Shown here in pieces: positions 54,523 to 60,119 of a stretch of DNA of 64,000 bases; the stretch's first letter is position 1, and every line of letters begins with the position of its first letter. The notes under the pieces are model-generated. The model searched no databases, was not told the DNA's origin, and worked only from the letters and a program-made list of their open reading frames with translations. The stretch spans positions 5,675,501-5,739,500 of the forward strand of contig OZ004583.1 of assembly GCA_963924555.1 (NCBI GenBank), written 5' to 3'. The position numbers were made by a program, and so were the translations under genes. The stretch is from Crambe crambe. Its lineage: Eukaryota; Porifera; Demospongiae; Poecilosclerida; Crambeidae.

Positions 54523-56498
54523 TTTATATATCTATAAGAGCCTATTCAGTACAAATAGAGACATTAAAGCACATAAAGTACATGTAGTTCTATCCGTGCT
54601 AACAAGATAAATGATGGACTCAAGATATCAAGAATGAGTTCAAAAGATTTGGTTATGAGTACACTATTGCAGTTGTTATCTTAAGGTGATTTTATAATAC
54701 GATTTCAAGGTATTAGAAGCTACAACAAAGGTTTTTAGATCCAGTACACTATTTGATAAAAGGTCCATGCCTTCACCATTTCCATTTATATTTCAAGCAG
54801 GGAATAATCAGAGAGCGCAGTAGCGCTCTCTATGTAGGGATGACCTATGACTAGTGGTGGGCGATACTGATACCAAATATCGATACCTCACTGCTGGAAC
54901 CAAGTATCAGTATCGAAATATCAATTAGACGGGTATCGACCTTATCATGTGACAGTGCAAAGTGCAGAGTACAGTCTATCTAGCGGGTCCCTATCTAGCA
55001 GCTGAGCTAGCTTAGCTATAAACATGTTATTTCTAAACGAAAAACATAACCTTTTTATCAATCCACCACCATTTAGTATCATTACAGTATCAAGAAAAGT
55101 ACTTAGTATCGTTACAAAAAAGCTATGACTCTCCATAGGACTAATACATATCAGTTTTGTACATGGGCATTAATTAGAAATTCAGTTCAAAGCAATGGCC
55201 TCGACATCATGTTGGGAATTTGATAACCAGTATGCACTATGGACAGAGTCTGGGAAAAAATGGCTAGAGACATACTCTCCTCATAATCTGGGACATATGG
55301 GACAGTGATTATCAGGTCCTCACAGAAAAAAATTCGGAACCCTCCAAAAAAATTTGCGCGGCATTTCATCATTTTCATCTTACCTCACCTTCTTTCTCTG
55401 TATATAAGTAGGTGGCAAGCTCTACTTTTTATAGTGACCAATGACCCAACATGTATGTTGGGTTCACTTCCTGTACATTCCATAAGTAGTTATATAACTA
55501 TGAACATTCCAGGAGGAGATGGGGATTTCCTTCTAATTAACTTTCTGCTTATAGATCTGCTTGCTGTAATTTATGCTCACATACATGTTGCTGTCAATTC
55601 CGTGACCAAAATGAGGGATGGGTCCTCTTGAGGAGAACAGAAGAAGTAGGACTGGATATAAAGAATAAGGGACAACACGTCAGTATCATTACTACTCCTC
55701 TAGTGTGTTCCCTGCACCTCACTACTATCAGTATCTGGCTCCCCTGCTTCTCGGAAGTATTTAATGAATGTAAGGCCATGGTAAATAAATTACTTGTTTC
55801 TCAGGCAAAAACTGTTGAGTAGGTTCCTTGTTTCTCAGACGAAAACTGTCCACAAATTGAGGAGGGAGGGAGGGTGTAGTCAAATGCCATTTTTGAAGAG
55901 ATATTAGTTACATTAAGAGAGCTCAATTTGAACTTTAACCCTAATATTTTTCTTGGGGAGGCGTCAAAATTTGAGGAGAGAGGGCCTGAGAAACAGTTAA
56001 ATAAATTACTGCGGCCTAATAATAAAAAATGAATATGCAAAAAAAAAAAAAAAAAAAAAGAATTATTTTGTTCTTAACGAATATTCTTTGGATAATAAAT
56101 GTAGCTGAGCAAACTGACCTGCTGTACGGGACAGATGACAGCCCCACTCTGTAAGCTTTCTACCAAGCTGCATGGCAAGCCTCTGTGGACACGGCCAATG
56201 AATGCTCTTGAGGCAGTGTTATACAGACACCCATGCAGGTGATACTCAGCATCAGAGGCATAATGCTAGATCAAAAATAATATGGTTCAGTCGTTATGTG
56301 TGGAATTGCTCATTAGTTTATATATAGTAGTCAAACTGCACCGTTGCCACGGGCAACGTCATGGCCCACCTCAACTTTCCTTCCTAAGAGAATCGAATAT
56401 CCTTCCACAGATTTATACGTCAATTTAAAGCACTGGTAAGCGCTAGATCCTCCGCTCAAACCCTTCGATTGGTTAGGACTAGGAGTTCTGGTGTTCAT
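21378..56498 (-). CDS. NPHP4: Nephrocystin-4 (ciliary transition-zone protein), about 35 kb gene
   Basis: About 30 exons from ATG (56498) to TAG (21378) follow the order of vertebrate nephrocystin-4. Landmarks are [20 protein letters not shown] at the start, [75 protein letters not shown], and [19 protein letters not shown] before the C-terminal VFIND. In animals NPHP4 acts with NPHP1 and RPGRIP1L at the ciliary transition zone; the C-terminal half consists of Ig-like ASH/MSP-type domains. Neighbouring exons join in compatible phase. Two pieces were not found: one between the second exon (ending 56119) and 48804, and one between 24155 and 23042. Two unusually large intron intervals carry unrelated genes on the opposite strand. 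MANBAL starts 108 bases away in the opposite direction, suggesting a shared promoter. Exon lists are given with the three exon blocks. Confidence 0.9.
23773..23964. mobile_element. Palindromic MITE in an NPHP4 intron
   Basis: AAAAAGTAAGGAAACAAGGG at the left pairs with CCCTTGTTTCCTTACTTTTT at the right. Pairing runs through AAGGATGGAAATGAGATCA, CTGTATATCCAGCCAA and CCCTACATATATGT almost to the centre at 23865. It would form a hairpin of about 90 base pairs. Confidence 0.75.
26781..27607 (+). CDS. Unrecognised Ser/Leu/Glu-rich repeat protein inside the inverted-repeat element
   Basis: Exon 1 (26781-26862: [20 protein letters not shown]) and exon 2 (26910-27607) join in phase 1 across a 47-base intron. 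The second exon encodes a polar low-complexity region built of [24 protein letters not shown] units (about 10 residues, 30 bases) from about residue 50, ending FQR-stop. The basic N-terminus could bind nucleic acid or be a nuclear signal. The period is a multiple of three and the complement is also open, so part of the openness is a consequence of the repeat. The true 3' splice pattern is uncertain. I do not recognise the family; its position inside an inverted-repeat element suggests an element-encoded protein. Confidence 0.5.
27786..28103 (+). CDS. Probable last exon of the element-borne gene, basic helical region
   Basis: After an acceptor at 27803-27804 the frame encodes [20 protein letters not shown], then [20 protein letters not shown], and ends HYEKS-stop at 28101. 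It is rich in Lys, Arg and Leu and looks like a real helical domain. An additional small exon (27681-27748) is possible, but I could not find a phase that joins all three, so the link to 26781-27607 is a guess from position. It may instead start at the in-frame ATG 27786. Confidence 0.4.
   Translation: MSVLSIGAHRALPLTHASLASCLAELPIRSTNTQRRLWEKQKRLFQRSTALIRSLGKPAVTSNQAKRLDSLGFAYQDLVQLYSNSKDKEDFITTLGSIASHYEKS
28798..29560. other. Gene-free stretch 5' of the first collagen gene
   Basis: It contains a small inverted repeat: CCCCAATTGCTTCATTTGAG near 28910 and CTCAAATGAAGCAATTGGGG near 29020, about 130 bases in all, probably a short MITE. The last roughly 60 bases before the TATA box (GTCAGAGCTCATCACTTCCT) match the flank of the gene at 36614. 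No gene is seen. Confidence 0.5.
29561..29569 (+). promoter_or_regulatory. TATA box of the first secreted collagen gene
   Basis: TATAAAAAG lies 53 bases before the ATG, and the same motif is at an equivalent place (36564) before the paralog at 36614. The duplicated context around it (GAAGCACTCAG before, GGCTCAGTTATTTT after) supports a shared core promoter. Confidence 0.7.
29614..30631 (+). CDS. Secreted short-chain collagen C4-like protein (copy 1)
   Basis: Exon 1 (29614 to about 29669) encodes a signal peptide ([18 protein letters not shown]). Exon 2 (29739-30631) continues in phase 1 with [12 protein letters not shown], a basic segment ([10 protein letters not shown]), an uninterrupted Gly-X-Y helix of about 32 triplets ([19 protein letters not shown] onward), then the C4 domain from [13 protein letters not shown] to TCVVCSK. 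The predicted length is about 315 residues. This is the build of sponge short-chain (spongin-type) collagens, extracellular matrix proteins whose C-terminal domain probably drives trimerisation. Base counting makes exon 1 one base longer than in the paralog at 36614; this should be checked as a possible frameshift. Confidence 0.88.
30885..31060. mobile_element. Partial copy of the long-TIR MITE family
   Basis: It shares CACTGCCTCCCACCAAGCTG, then GGCAGTGATGTAGGGATCAT and TACATGGCCTTTTTATTTAG with the complete palindromic copy at 34623-34880. The left arm is mostly missing. The DNA just before it (CTGTTCTGGAGGAGTTTGAG) is repeated at about 31398-31455, so a short host duplication or an older insertion is involved. 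Confidence 0.6.
31735..31855. repeat. Short tandem repeat, three units of about 45 bases
   Basis: GATGTGTTGATTATAATCTA occurs in three successive imperfect units separated by TTTTACAG/TGTTATTAC-type spacers. No coding sense is apparent. Confidence 0.6.
31926..31993 (+). tRNA. Degenerate tRNA-like sequence (Thr-TGT-like) or SINE head
   Basis: CACTGG and CCAGTG can pair as an acceptor stem. CTTGTAATC resembles the anticodon loop of tRNA-Thr(TGT). GAGATCGAGTCC fits a B box, and GTGAGTGG part of an A box. At 68 bases, with a shortened D-arm region, it is more likely a decayed tRNA or a tRNA-derived SINE promoter than a working tRNA. Confidence 0.35.
32200..32300. repeat. Two direct copies of a 45-base unit
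   Basis: AGAATCAACTTGCTGTAATA and AGAATCAACTTGTTGTAATA start two adjacent units, each followed by ACAGTAAACCATG. It lies in the 5' flank of the C4 pseudogene; no function is evident. Confidence 0.6.
33009..34102 (+). pseudogene. Type II membrane coiled-coil C4 gene with several frameshifts
   Basis: It starts MNQDITVY, then a deletion of about 17 bases shifts the frame. The membrane-span DNA (GCATTTCTAATCATTTTGCT) is present, but a missing base in the GTCAAATTACAAAC segment shifts it again. From 33271 the stalk repeats ([20 protein letters not shown] and others) and the first part of C4 are open. A 10-base deletion at 33712 breaks the frame once more. The rest of C4 continues in another frame ([20 protein letters not shown] to VVCSK, stop 34100). 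This is a decayed copy of the type at 12611-13783, with matching 5' flank (compare 32758-32912 with 9005-9150). Confidence 0.85.
34623..34880. mobile_element. Complete palindromic MITE with arms of about 110 bases
   Basis: AAATAAAAAGGCCATGTAGG at the left pairs with CTACATGGCCTTTTTATTTA at the right. Pairing continues through the CTGTACTTTAACAGTTTCTG and TGAACAAACATC segments to TTCAATAATAATCCCTAC. A single-stranded centre of about 35 bases contains GCTTTAATTGTTCATGTCAG. Partial members are at 6937, 30885 and 42893. Confidence 0.75.
35405..35651 (+). pseudogene. Collagen-C4 relic with a large internal deletion
   Basis: The start of the mature collagen exon ([20 protein letters not shown]) is fused at about 35490 to the last third of C4 ([17 protein letters not shown], ending TCVVCSK, stop 35649). 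The Gly-X-Y helix and two thirds of C4 are missing, and the two parts are in different frames. The junction falls in GGTCGGACGTAC, where both parents share a few bases. No signal-peptide exon was found upstream. Confidence 0.85.
36564..36572 (+). promoter_or_regulatory. TATA box of the second secreted collagen gene
   Basis: TATAAAAAG lies 50 bases upstream of the ATG at 36614, in the same context as at 29561. Confidence 0.7.
36614..37643 (+). CDS. Secreted short-chain collagen C4-like protein (copy 2)
   Basis: Exon 1 (36614-36668) encodes the signal peptide [18 protein letters not shown]; exon 2 (36739-37643) joins in phase 1. The 319-residue product has a short basic linker, a perfect Gly-X-Y helix at about residues 41-141 (roughly 33 triplets, no interruption), and the cysteine-rich C4 domain at about 144-319. 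It is the best-preserved gene of this form in the window. It differs from copy 1 by an additional triplet region (STGRPGERG) and scattered substitutions. It is probably a structural matrix protein of the sponge skeleton or basement-like matrix. It lies within an NPHP4 intron on the opposite strand, with its own TATA box. Confidence 0.92.
38273..38466 (+). pseudogene. Collagen-helix and C4 fragment
   Basis: [20 protein letters not shown] through [20 protein letters not shown] reproduces the end of the Gly-X-Y helix. It is followed by a shortened C4 start ([13 protein letters not shown]) and a stop at 38464. Both the 5' half and most of C4 are absent. Confidence 0.8.
38876..39768 (+). CDS. Collagen C4-like gene lacking its signal-peptide exon (copy 3)
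   Basis: The main exon is complete: [31 protein letters not shown], a Gly-X-Y helix, then C4 ([20 protein letters not shown] to TCVVCSK). No stop or frameshift occurs. The acceptor TTGTAG before 38876 is kept, but no exon 1 or TATA box is found between 37644 and 38875. The DNA upstream matches the distant flank of copy 2 (compare 38570-38860 with 36020-36470), so the promoter and exon 1 were probably deleted. The frame stays open upstream to an ATG at 38728, giving a possible non-secreted product. Either a dead gene with an intact exon, or one using a remote first exon. Confidence 0.7.
39769..40547. other. Intron sequence 3' of collagen copy 3
   Basis: The first part repeats the 3' flank shared by the collagen copies (TTTGATGTGAACTTTATATA). 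40260-40340 repeats the GGGAGGACGATCCA stretch that also follows the copies at 30708, 34205 and 37733. No further gene is seen before the NPHP4 exon. Confidence 0.55.
40548..48804 (-). CDS. NPHP4: NPHP4 central exon block
   Basis: Exons in coding order: about 48804-48633 ([16 protein letters not shown]), 48256-48101 ([20 protein letters not shown]), 47920-47877, 47810-47730, 47492-47439 ([11 protein letters not shown]), 47381-47271, 47018-46878 ([16 protein letters not shown]), 46271-46080 ([19 protein letters not shown]), 46005-45955, 45438-45373, 45301-45249, 45112-45088, 44747-44527 (Ser/Thr/Pro/Gln-rich), 44316-44134 ([20 protein letters not shown]), 43859-43679, 43202-43053 ([17 protein letters not shown]), 42766-42526, 42298-42190, 42061-41983, 41669-41626, 41489-41322 ([16 protein letters not shown]), 40931-40873 and 40762-40548 ([16 protein letters not shown]). 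Junction phases agree throughout. About twenty residues may be missing between 43679 and 43202. The order and content match vertebrate NPHP4 as remembered. Confidence 0.88.
41071..41249. mobile_element. MITE, second member of the CAGGGTTTATTTCA family
   Basis: CAGGGCTTATTTCAAGG at the left and TTCTGAATTAAACCCTG at the right are inverted ends. The interior shares ATAGAATTCCACATACATGT with the member at 19734. It lies in the NPHP4 intron between exons 41489-41322 and 40931-40873. Confidence 0.6.
42893..42960. mobile_element. Short remnant of the long-TIR MITE family
   Basis: GGCAGCATAATTTTGATGTT followed by GTTCACAGAAGTAGCC and TTTTATTTAGCAT matches the arms of the element at 34623. It lies in an NPHP4 intron. 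Confidence 0.5.
44407..44457. repeat. (CAAA)n microsatellite
   Basis: About a dozen perfect CAAA units lie in an NPHP4 intron. The reverse strand gives a long artificial FVCLFVCL open frame. Confidence 0.9.
45511..45541. repeat. G homopolymer, about 30 bases, in an NPHP4 intron
   Basis: An uninterrupted G run follows ATTATACCC. Similar runs (C at 11988, G at 58370) occur at comparable elements. Such runs are prone to length error in assembly. Confidence 0.8.
46704..46833. mobile_element. Short MITE with CTACCGTATAGCGC ends
   Basis: ACTGTATAGTGTAAAAAATT at the left and AAATTTGCGCTATACGGTAG at the right are inverted. Inner arms TCGTGGTTTTG and CAAAACCACGA also pair. At about 130 bases it is almost fully palindromic, and it lies in an NPHP4 intron. 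Confidence 0.65.
49226..49300. promoter_or_regulatory. Repeated AGCCCGTGCTAC units upstream of tail-anchored gene 1
   Basis: GTTAGCCCGTGCTACAGTTA and ATTAGCCCGTGCTACAATTA lie 80-150 bases before the start codon at 49377. The same units recur four or five times before the paralog (50905-51110). A conserved, repeated upstream unit suggests a transcription-factor site, but it may simply be a duplicated repeat. Confidence 0.35.
49377..50010 (+). CDS. Small tail-anchored coiled-coil protein (copy 1)
   Basis: Four exons, all phase-1 joined: 49377-49419 ([14 protein letters not shown]), 49475-49540 ([20 protein letters not shown]), 49608-49715 ([18 protein letters not shown]) and 49781-50010. The last exon encodes an amphipathic coiled coil ([20 protein letters not shown]) and a C-terminal hydrophobic segment ([20 protein letters not shown]) followed at once by the stop. 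The product of about 148 residues has no signal peptide, so it is probably inserted post-translationally as a tail-anchored membrane protein. SNARE-like topology is suggested, but the sequence does not match a SNARE motif I know. It lies on the opposite strand inside NPHP4. Family unknown. Confidence 0.75.
50399..50560 (+). pseudogene. Relic of the tail-anchored gene, last exon only
   Basis: ATGTTTAAAAGTATTGAAGA, GATGATGGTTGCCATTGGAG and the membrane-segment DNA (TCTATGCTATCATAGTCCTT) match the last exon of copies 1 and 2. A stop (TACATAATTAA) and deletions interrupt it, and the first three exons are absent. Confidence 0.75.
50905..51110. promoter_or_regulatory. Array of AGCCCGTGCTAC units upstream of tail-anchored gene 2
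   Basis: Four to five imperfect units (ATTAGCCCGTGCTACAATTA, GATTAGCCCGTGCTACTATT and others), each followed by a GACAGGTTTTGATT- or ACAGGTATTAAT-type spacer, lie 65-270 bases before the start codon. The copy-1 flank at 49226 has two such units. Confidence 0.35.
51175..51817 (+). CDS. Small tail-anchored coiled-coil protein (copy 2)
   Basis: The exon plan matches copy 1: 51175-51220 ([15 protein letters not shown]), 51266-51331 ([20 protein letters not shown]), 51392-51499 ([18 protein letters not shown]) and 51576-51817, all phase 1. The coiled coil ([20 protein letters not shown]) leads to a terminal membrane segment ([20 protein letters not shown]) and KL-stop. Substitutions spread over all exons, with frame kept, suggest that both copies remain under selection. 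Function unknown. Confidence 0.75.
51841..52207. mobile_element. MITE with CTACCGTATAGCGGGAAATT ends
   Basis: CTACCGTATAGCGGGAAATT at 51841 and AATTTCCCACTATACGGTAT at the right end are inverted, with GAAATTTTCG/CGAAAATTT inside. It lies immediately 3' of tail-anchored gene 2 and may contribute its 3' UTR. Confidence 0.65.
53090..53460. mobile_element. Remnant related to the right part of the 26.6-28.8 kb element
   Basis: GTGTGGATATGTAGAAAAGTAAAATTTG-type sequence, then ATGTATAGGAAGCTTCATAG, later AACTTGGTCCAAGTTAGA, CATAGCAACCA and CACCCTTAAAAG follow the same order as 28480-28797. It is a diverged copy of the right end without the gene. Confidence 0.5.
53890..54150 (+). pseudogene. Relic of the tail-anchored gene, last two exons
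   Basis: The end of exon 3 (AACTAATG then GTAATATA) and the last exon (GGTATTCAGCTACTGAAGAC onward) are recognisable. CAGAGCTAATTAC has lost bases relative to the intact CAGCAAGAGCTAATTTC, shifting the frame. Part of the coiled coil is deleted before the membrane segment (CTTCCTTTGTATTGCTTCGT). The stop is at about 54150. Confidence 0.8.
54470..54519. repeat. (CT)n microsatellite
   Basis: About 25 uninterrupted CT units. Confidence 0.95.
55300..55745. repeat. Segmental copy of 53480-53900
   Basis: ATTATCAGGTCCTCACAGAA, TATAGTGACCAATGA, TGTATGTTGGGTTCACTTCC, TAATTAACTTTCTGC and CAGTATCATTA occur in the same order in both regions. The copies are diverged by many indels. Neither encodes a recognisable protein. 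Confidence 0.6.
56041..56059. repeat. Poly-A run
   Basis: Nineteen A next to AATAATAAAAAATG; possibly the tail of an old retroposed sequence, but no parent was recognised. Confidence 0.6.
56119..56498 (-). CDS. NPHP4: NPHP4 5' exon block (first two coding exons)
   Basis: Exon 1 (56498-56337) encodes [17 protein letters not shown], then [20 protein letters not shown], like the STAFQC segment near the vertebrate NPHP4 start. Exon 2 (56265-56119) gives [20 protein letters not shown], matching the vertebrate ECHLRVSFFDVTYRHFFGR region. Both are phase 0 (54 and 49 codons). The exon 1 donor (GTTTGA) is weak, so its exact end may differ by a few codons. The ATG is 108 bases from the MANBAL ATG on the other strand. 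Confidence 0.82.
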
Positions 56499-56606
56499 CG
56501 CAAAAAAGGCTATTGACGACCATTTCCATATCTAGGTAAGTGCGCTCCATTTAGAAAACATTGCATTCCAGAGCTGCCCACCTACTGAAGGCTACGTTTC
56601 AGTGTG
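56499..56606. promoter_or_regulatory. Bidirectional promoter between NPHP4 and MANBAL
   Basis: The start codons of two divergent conserved genes are separated by only 108 bases, with no TATA box visible. Both transcription starts and 5' UTRs must lie in or across this interval. Confidence 0.55.
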
Positions 56607-56897
56607 ATGGCCACCAACGTAGAAATACCAGAAGGTTTAGAGGAACTCTTTCAGCAGACATGGTTTGATCACGTCCTTCACTACGGCCTCTTGGTGGGAG
56701 CCGTTTTTCAAATCATCTGCATCGCTGCCATAGTGGTCCTCCCTTCCACCCCTGATGAGAGTGACAATCAGGCCGTGACTTCAGGAACTCCACGGGAGGG
56801 TTCTAGTTCTGAAGATGGAGGGGATAAGACCAAGACTGGCACAAGTGGCAGTGGAAGTAAGAAAGGCCCAAAGAGCAAAGCAAGAAAAAGGAAGTGA
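56607..56897 (+). CDS. MANBAL: MANBAL-like small membrane protein
   Basis: A single-exon frame of 96 residues. The N-terminal region (LEELFQQTWFDHVLHYGLLV) leads into a membrane span (GAVFQIICIAAIVVLPS) and a polar, lysine-rich C-terminus (KKGPKSKARKRK). Human MANBAL (85 residues) has the same plan: [20 protein letters not shown], span, basic tail. It belongs to the UPF0239 family, whose role is unknown; it is probably an ER or endomembrane protein. The ATG at 56607 is chosen over the in-frame GTG at 56604. A MITE begins about 20 bases after the stop, so the 3' UTR probably runs into it. Confidence 0.85.
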   Translation: MATNVEIPEGLEELFQQTWFDHVLHYGLLVGAVFQIICIAAIVVLPSTPDESDNQAVTSGTPREGSSSEDGGDKTKTGTSGSGSKKGPKSKARKRK

Positions 56898-56917
56898 AGT
56901 AAGTCTGGTCTATTATG

Positions 56918-57283
56918 TAGTCTGGCGCAGCCAGCCCCAAGCACTTCCGGAACTCCAGCGTAAGGGTCTGGTAACACACAATACTTCGACTTGTTCCCGG
57001 CCTAAATTTTTTATTTACGTAATATGACGTTTTAGTGTCGTAAAATGACATTGTCTTGTTTAATTGTCATAGCAACACCTCGCGAAGAAAAAAATGGCCT
57101 CCCGATCCCGTAATAATTATGGTTGTTATAGCTACCACGTCATTAAACGTCATAACGTGTCAGTTAATGATATTCATCGTTTTAGCAGGATTTCTGCTAA
57201 ACGGGAACAAGTCGAAGTATTGTGTGTTACCAGACCCTTGCGCTGGAGTTCCGGAAGTGCCTGGGGCTGGCTACGCCAGACTA
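56918..57283. mobile_element. MITE with long TAGTCTGGCG ends, just 3' of MANBAL
   Basis: TAGTCTGGCGCAGCCAGCCC at the left pairs with GGGCTGGCTACGCCAGACTA at the right. Pairing extends through CTTCCGGAACTCCAGCG, AGGGTCTGGTAACACACAAT and ACTTCGACTTGTTCCCG, giving arms of about 85 bases. Ends TA/TA suggest a TA target. The element at 61805-62283 has the same terminal motif. Confidence 0.75.
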
Positions 57284-58011
57284 TCTATTATGGTGGTGCA
57301 GAGTACTTTTGGACATTTTTCTTCAGTATTCAAAGCTTAGCTTTATGAAATAAGCTTACTAAATATGCTATAGACTGGACACGATCTCCCTCCCCCTGGT
57401 TTTTTTTGGACATTTATAAGGAATCACCATATTACAGTAGTTAGTTCTTTTGGTACCTCTCACAGACACTCAAAGAAGCATTTTAGCGGTCTTTCTCTCC
57501 AAAGAAAGGAAATGATCTGGTTATCGTTGGGCTGTTCCAAGTCAAAACAGAACACATTCTACATTGTGGCATGGCTTACATAATTACATGCATGCATTGT
57601 GACAACCTGGATGGGGTGGTCAAACAACTGGGTAAGGTATGGCAACCTAGGCTACCTGGGGAGAGCAATAATCATTGATAGCATGTTTGCCTTCAGATAA
57701 TAATGCTATTGTTCAATTATACAGCTCCAAGATTCACTTCAACACCTTCTACCTAAACCTGCTCTTCATATGGCCCATACCAGGACCAGTCATACATGTA
57801 CATTCAATTTTAGTGCATTTTAATTTACAATATATATATTTTTTTTTATGAAGCTGATTTATTTTTATACAAGTACATATACATGAAATTATTACTGTAT
57901 TTTATGACAATAAAAAATCAATCTATAGCAGTATTCCGCGCTGTACCCGCGCCTTCTCTGTAGCGCCTTCGGCTCTTTTTTGGTTGTTGCCAAGAGAAAC
58001 ACAACTGCAGC
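57284..58011. other. Intergenic sequence between the MANBAL 3' region and the Ig gene
   Basis: No supportable gene. The last 70 bases before 58012 are the 5' UTR or promoter of the Ig gene; no TATA box was recognised there. Confidence 0.5.
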
Positions 58012-60119
58012 ATGAAATTGAAGAGCATTGCCTTTCTTCTCGCCATCGTACTTCCTTTTGCGAAGGGAGGTAAGTACTGATGTGGAATGAGAAGGGGCAT
58101 GAAGGGCGGGGCTGGTAGCGTGGAGCTACCATGGCTATTATTTCTGAATTTGTTATAGCTAATTGGCACTATCATGCAGTCCCCCTCAGTGCAGTCGCCA
58201 CCACACTGTAGGCAGAATCTTTTTGTCAGTTATGTAAATGGTGTATATAGATTTCAAATGAAATCAGCTAGTCTTATCATAACTCTCACCTCTTGATTGA
58301 TTCAAAAAGAGAGGGGACTATCTCTATCAACCCTAGAGGGACGGTCACCAGGGAAACCAATTTTTATTGGGGGGGGGGGGGGGGGGGGGGGTGGTGGAGG
58401 GAGGAGGAGGAGGAGGGACTTTAACATCCTGGTAGCTGTAGCTCAAGTCAAGCTAGTATTAATTCTAGAAGTAACTAATGTCTCTCTATAGCTAGCTACA
58501 TCTTTTTCTATTATATATAGCTGTGTCGGTCTCTTTGGTGCTAGTTGAGGTGACTTCCTCTTCCTCAGACCTTTACTGCCTAGTGGACACATTTACCTAC
58601 AACTGTAGCATTCAGTCAACTGCCGGTGAAGCCGTCAACATATCATGGCGTATCATCTTCCCAGATGAACGTATGGCTATCACGATTTCTGAGGATGTGG
58701 CTACCATGGGAGTCAGAACACAATTCACCAGAAATATAAATGGGACTGTTGAATCCACCCTTACACTGACTCTCCAGAATTTGAGGCAGAATGGAACTAC
58801 TGTGGAATGTATCGGGCCCAATAGTGTTAAGAACAATGCCACTGTTTATTATAGACTTTCAGGTATGAATTATAGCTAATACTTTTGTCTTGCCTTCAGT
58901 TAGTTCTAGCTACTGCTGCATGTGTGATATGTATAGCTAAAGCATCTGCAAAAGCCAATCTTTTGATAGTAGCATTTATACAGTGGAACCTCCAATGAAG
59001 GACAGTTTGAAAGAAGACAAGCCCCTCAACAAAGGACAAAATGCTTGCTCCCAATTATTCAGAGATTCCACTGTAGCTATTGCTATGCATGTAGCTATGC
59101 TACAATCAAGGGCTGGCTCTGTACAAAGAGTGAACCTTACGTAGTTACTGCTATGCTGGCACTTACACCAGGACCTATGGCATAAGGTAAAGCGTGGTAA
59201 TTCCGAATGGCGGGATTGTTCAAACTAGCTATATGAACTCAATGTGATATAAATAATAGCTTTCAAGCTCAAGGATTTTTTCAGCCATTCGGAATTACCC
59301 ACCATTCAGAATTACCCCGCCTTACCTTTAAGACCTTTAGCTATCCATGATAGCTAAATCCTTATTGGTTTATCCTCTATAAACTGCAAGATCCAGATGG
59401 TGCAGTGTATTTGGCCAATGGAACTATGATAAGATGTTCAGGAAGGAACAACTCAAGTGATGAAACTAGTAGGTGTAAAAAAAATTTATAGCCAACCATC
59501 TTTCTTGCCAAACTAAATCTAGCTATCTAGCTATCTATCTATAAAACTGCACATGCAGCAATTTGATTACCATGCATGTGTTTTTAAAACTCTTCAATCA
59601 GATCTGATTAGTGTTTGTAGCTATGTGCATGCATCCATGGGGTACAAGATTCCCTATTGTTGTTGTTGTTGTTGTTGTTGTTATTGTTGTTGAATTCTTG
59701 CAGCTATGATAACGTTAACAACACAGAGGATAACCACATCATCACAGGCAACGCTCACTACATCAACAATACAGAGCATAGCAACCAATGCAGTTTCAGA
59801 GCTCACTACAATGTTCACCACAGCAATGCTCACCACAGCAATGCTCACTACATCAACAATACAGAACATAGCAACCAATGCAGTTTCAGAGCTCACTACG
59901 ACACAAAAAGTTTTAGCAGCCTTGGCTTCAGTCGCCTTTGCAGGAGTATTGTTCGCGGTTGTAGTGGGCTGCGTATATACCACCAAATCCAAATATAGGC
60001 GCCGGCCTGCAATTGAAGTGAAGGCAATGCAGGGAATGAAGGCTGCAGCATCCAAAGATGGCTCGTTGAGACTACCTGAAACTAGCACATCGAGAGTAGC
60101 TACCACTTCATTTATATGA
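58012..60119 (+). CDS. Single-Ig type I membrane protein with Thr-rich stalk
   Basis: Three exons join in phase 1. 58012-58069 is a signal peptide (MKLKSIAFLLAIVLPFAKG). 58521-58862 is one Ig-like domain with Cys pairs (DLYCLVDTFTYNCSIQ, later TTVECIGPNS) and several N-glycosylation sites. 59704-60119 is a Thr/Ala-rich, probably O-glycosylated stalk, a membrane span (ALASVAFAGVLFAVVVGCVY), a basic stop-transfer (KSKYRRRP) and a tail of about 45 residues. The stalk contains an internal duplication (TIQSIATNAVSELTT twice). It is likely a small adhesion or recognition receptor. A further exon in the 0.8 kb second intron cannot be excluded. Confidence 0.75.
58369..58392. repeat. G homopolymer in the Ig gene intron
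   Basis: A G run of about 22, followed by GGTGGTGGAGGGAGGAGG; a potential G-quadruplex and a likely assembly weak point. Confidence 0.8.
59655..59692. repeat. (TTG)n microsatellite at an acceptor
   Basis: Around twelve TTG units end about 10 bases before the last exon of the Ig gene, partly forming its polypyrimidine tract. Confidence 0.85.

Larger units (their letters stand above)
48805..56118. other. NPHP4 5' intron interval hosting a small gene family
   Basis: This lies between the second coding exon (56265-56119) and exon 48804-48633. Vertebrate NPHP4 has about 30 residues here that I did not locate, so a short exon may divide it. It holds two intact tail-anchored coiled-coil genes and two relics on the plus strand, a CT microsatellite, MITEs and two sets of local duplications (52.2/54.2 kb and 53.5/55.3 kb). 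Confidence 0.75.

Noticed and set aside
56768..57051. Minus-strand frames over MANBAL and its 3' MITE
   Set aside because: They span the boundary between a gene and a mobile element and have no similarity of their own.
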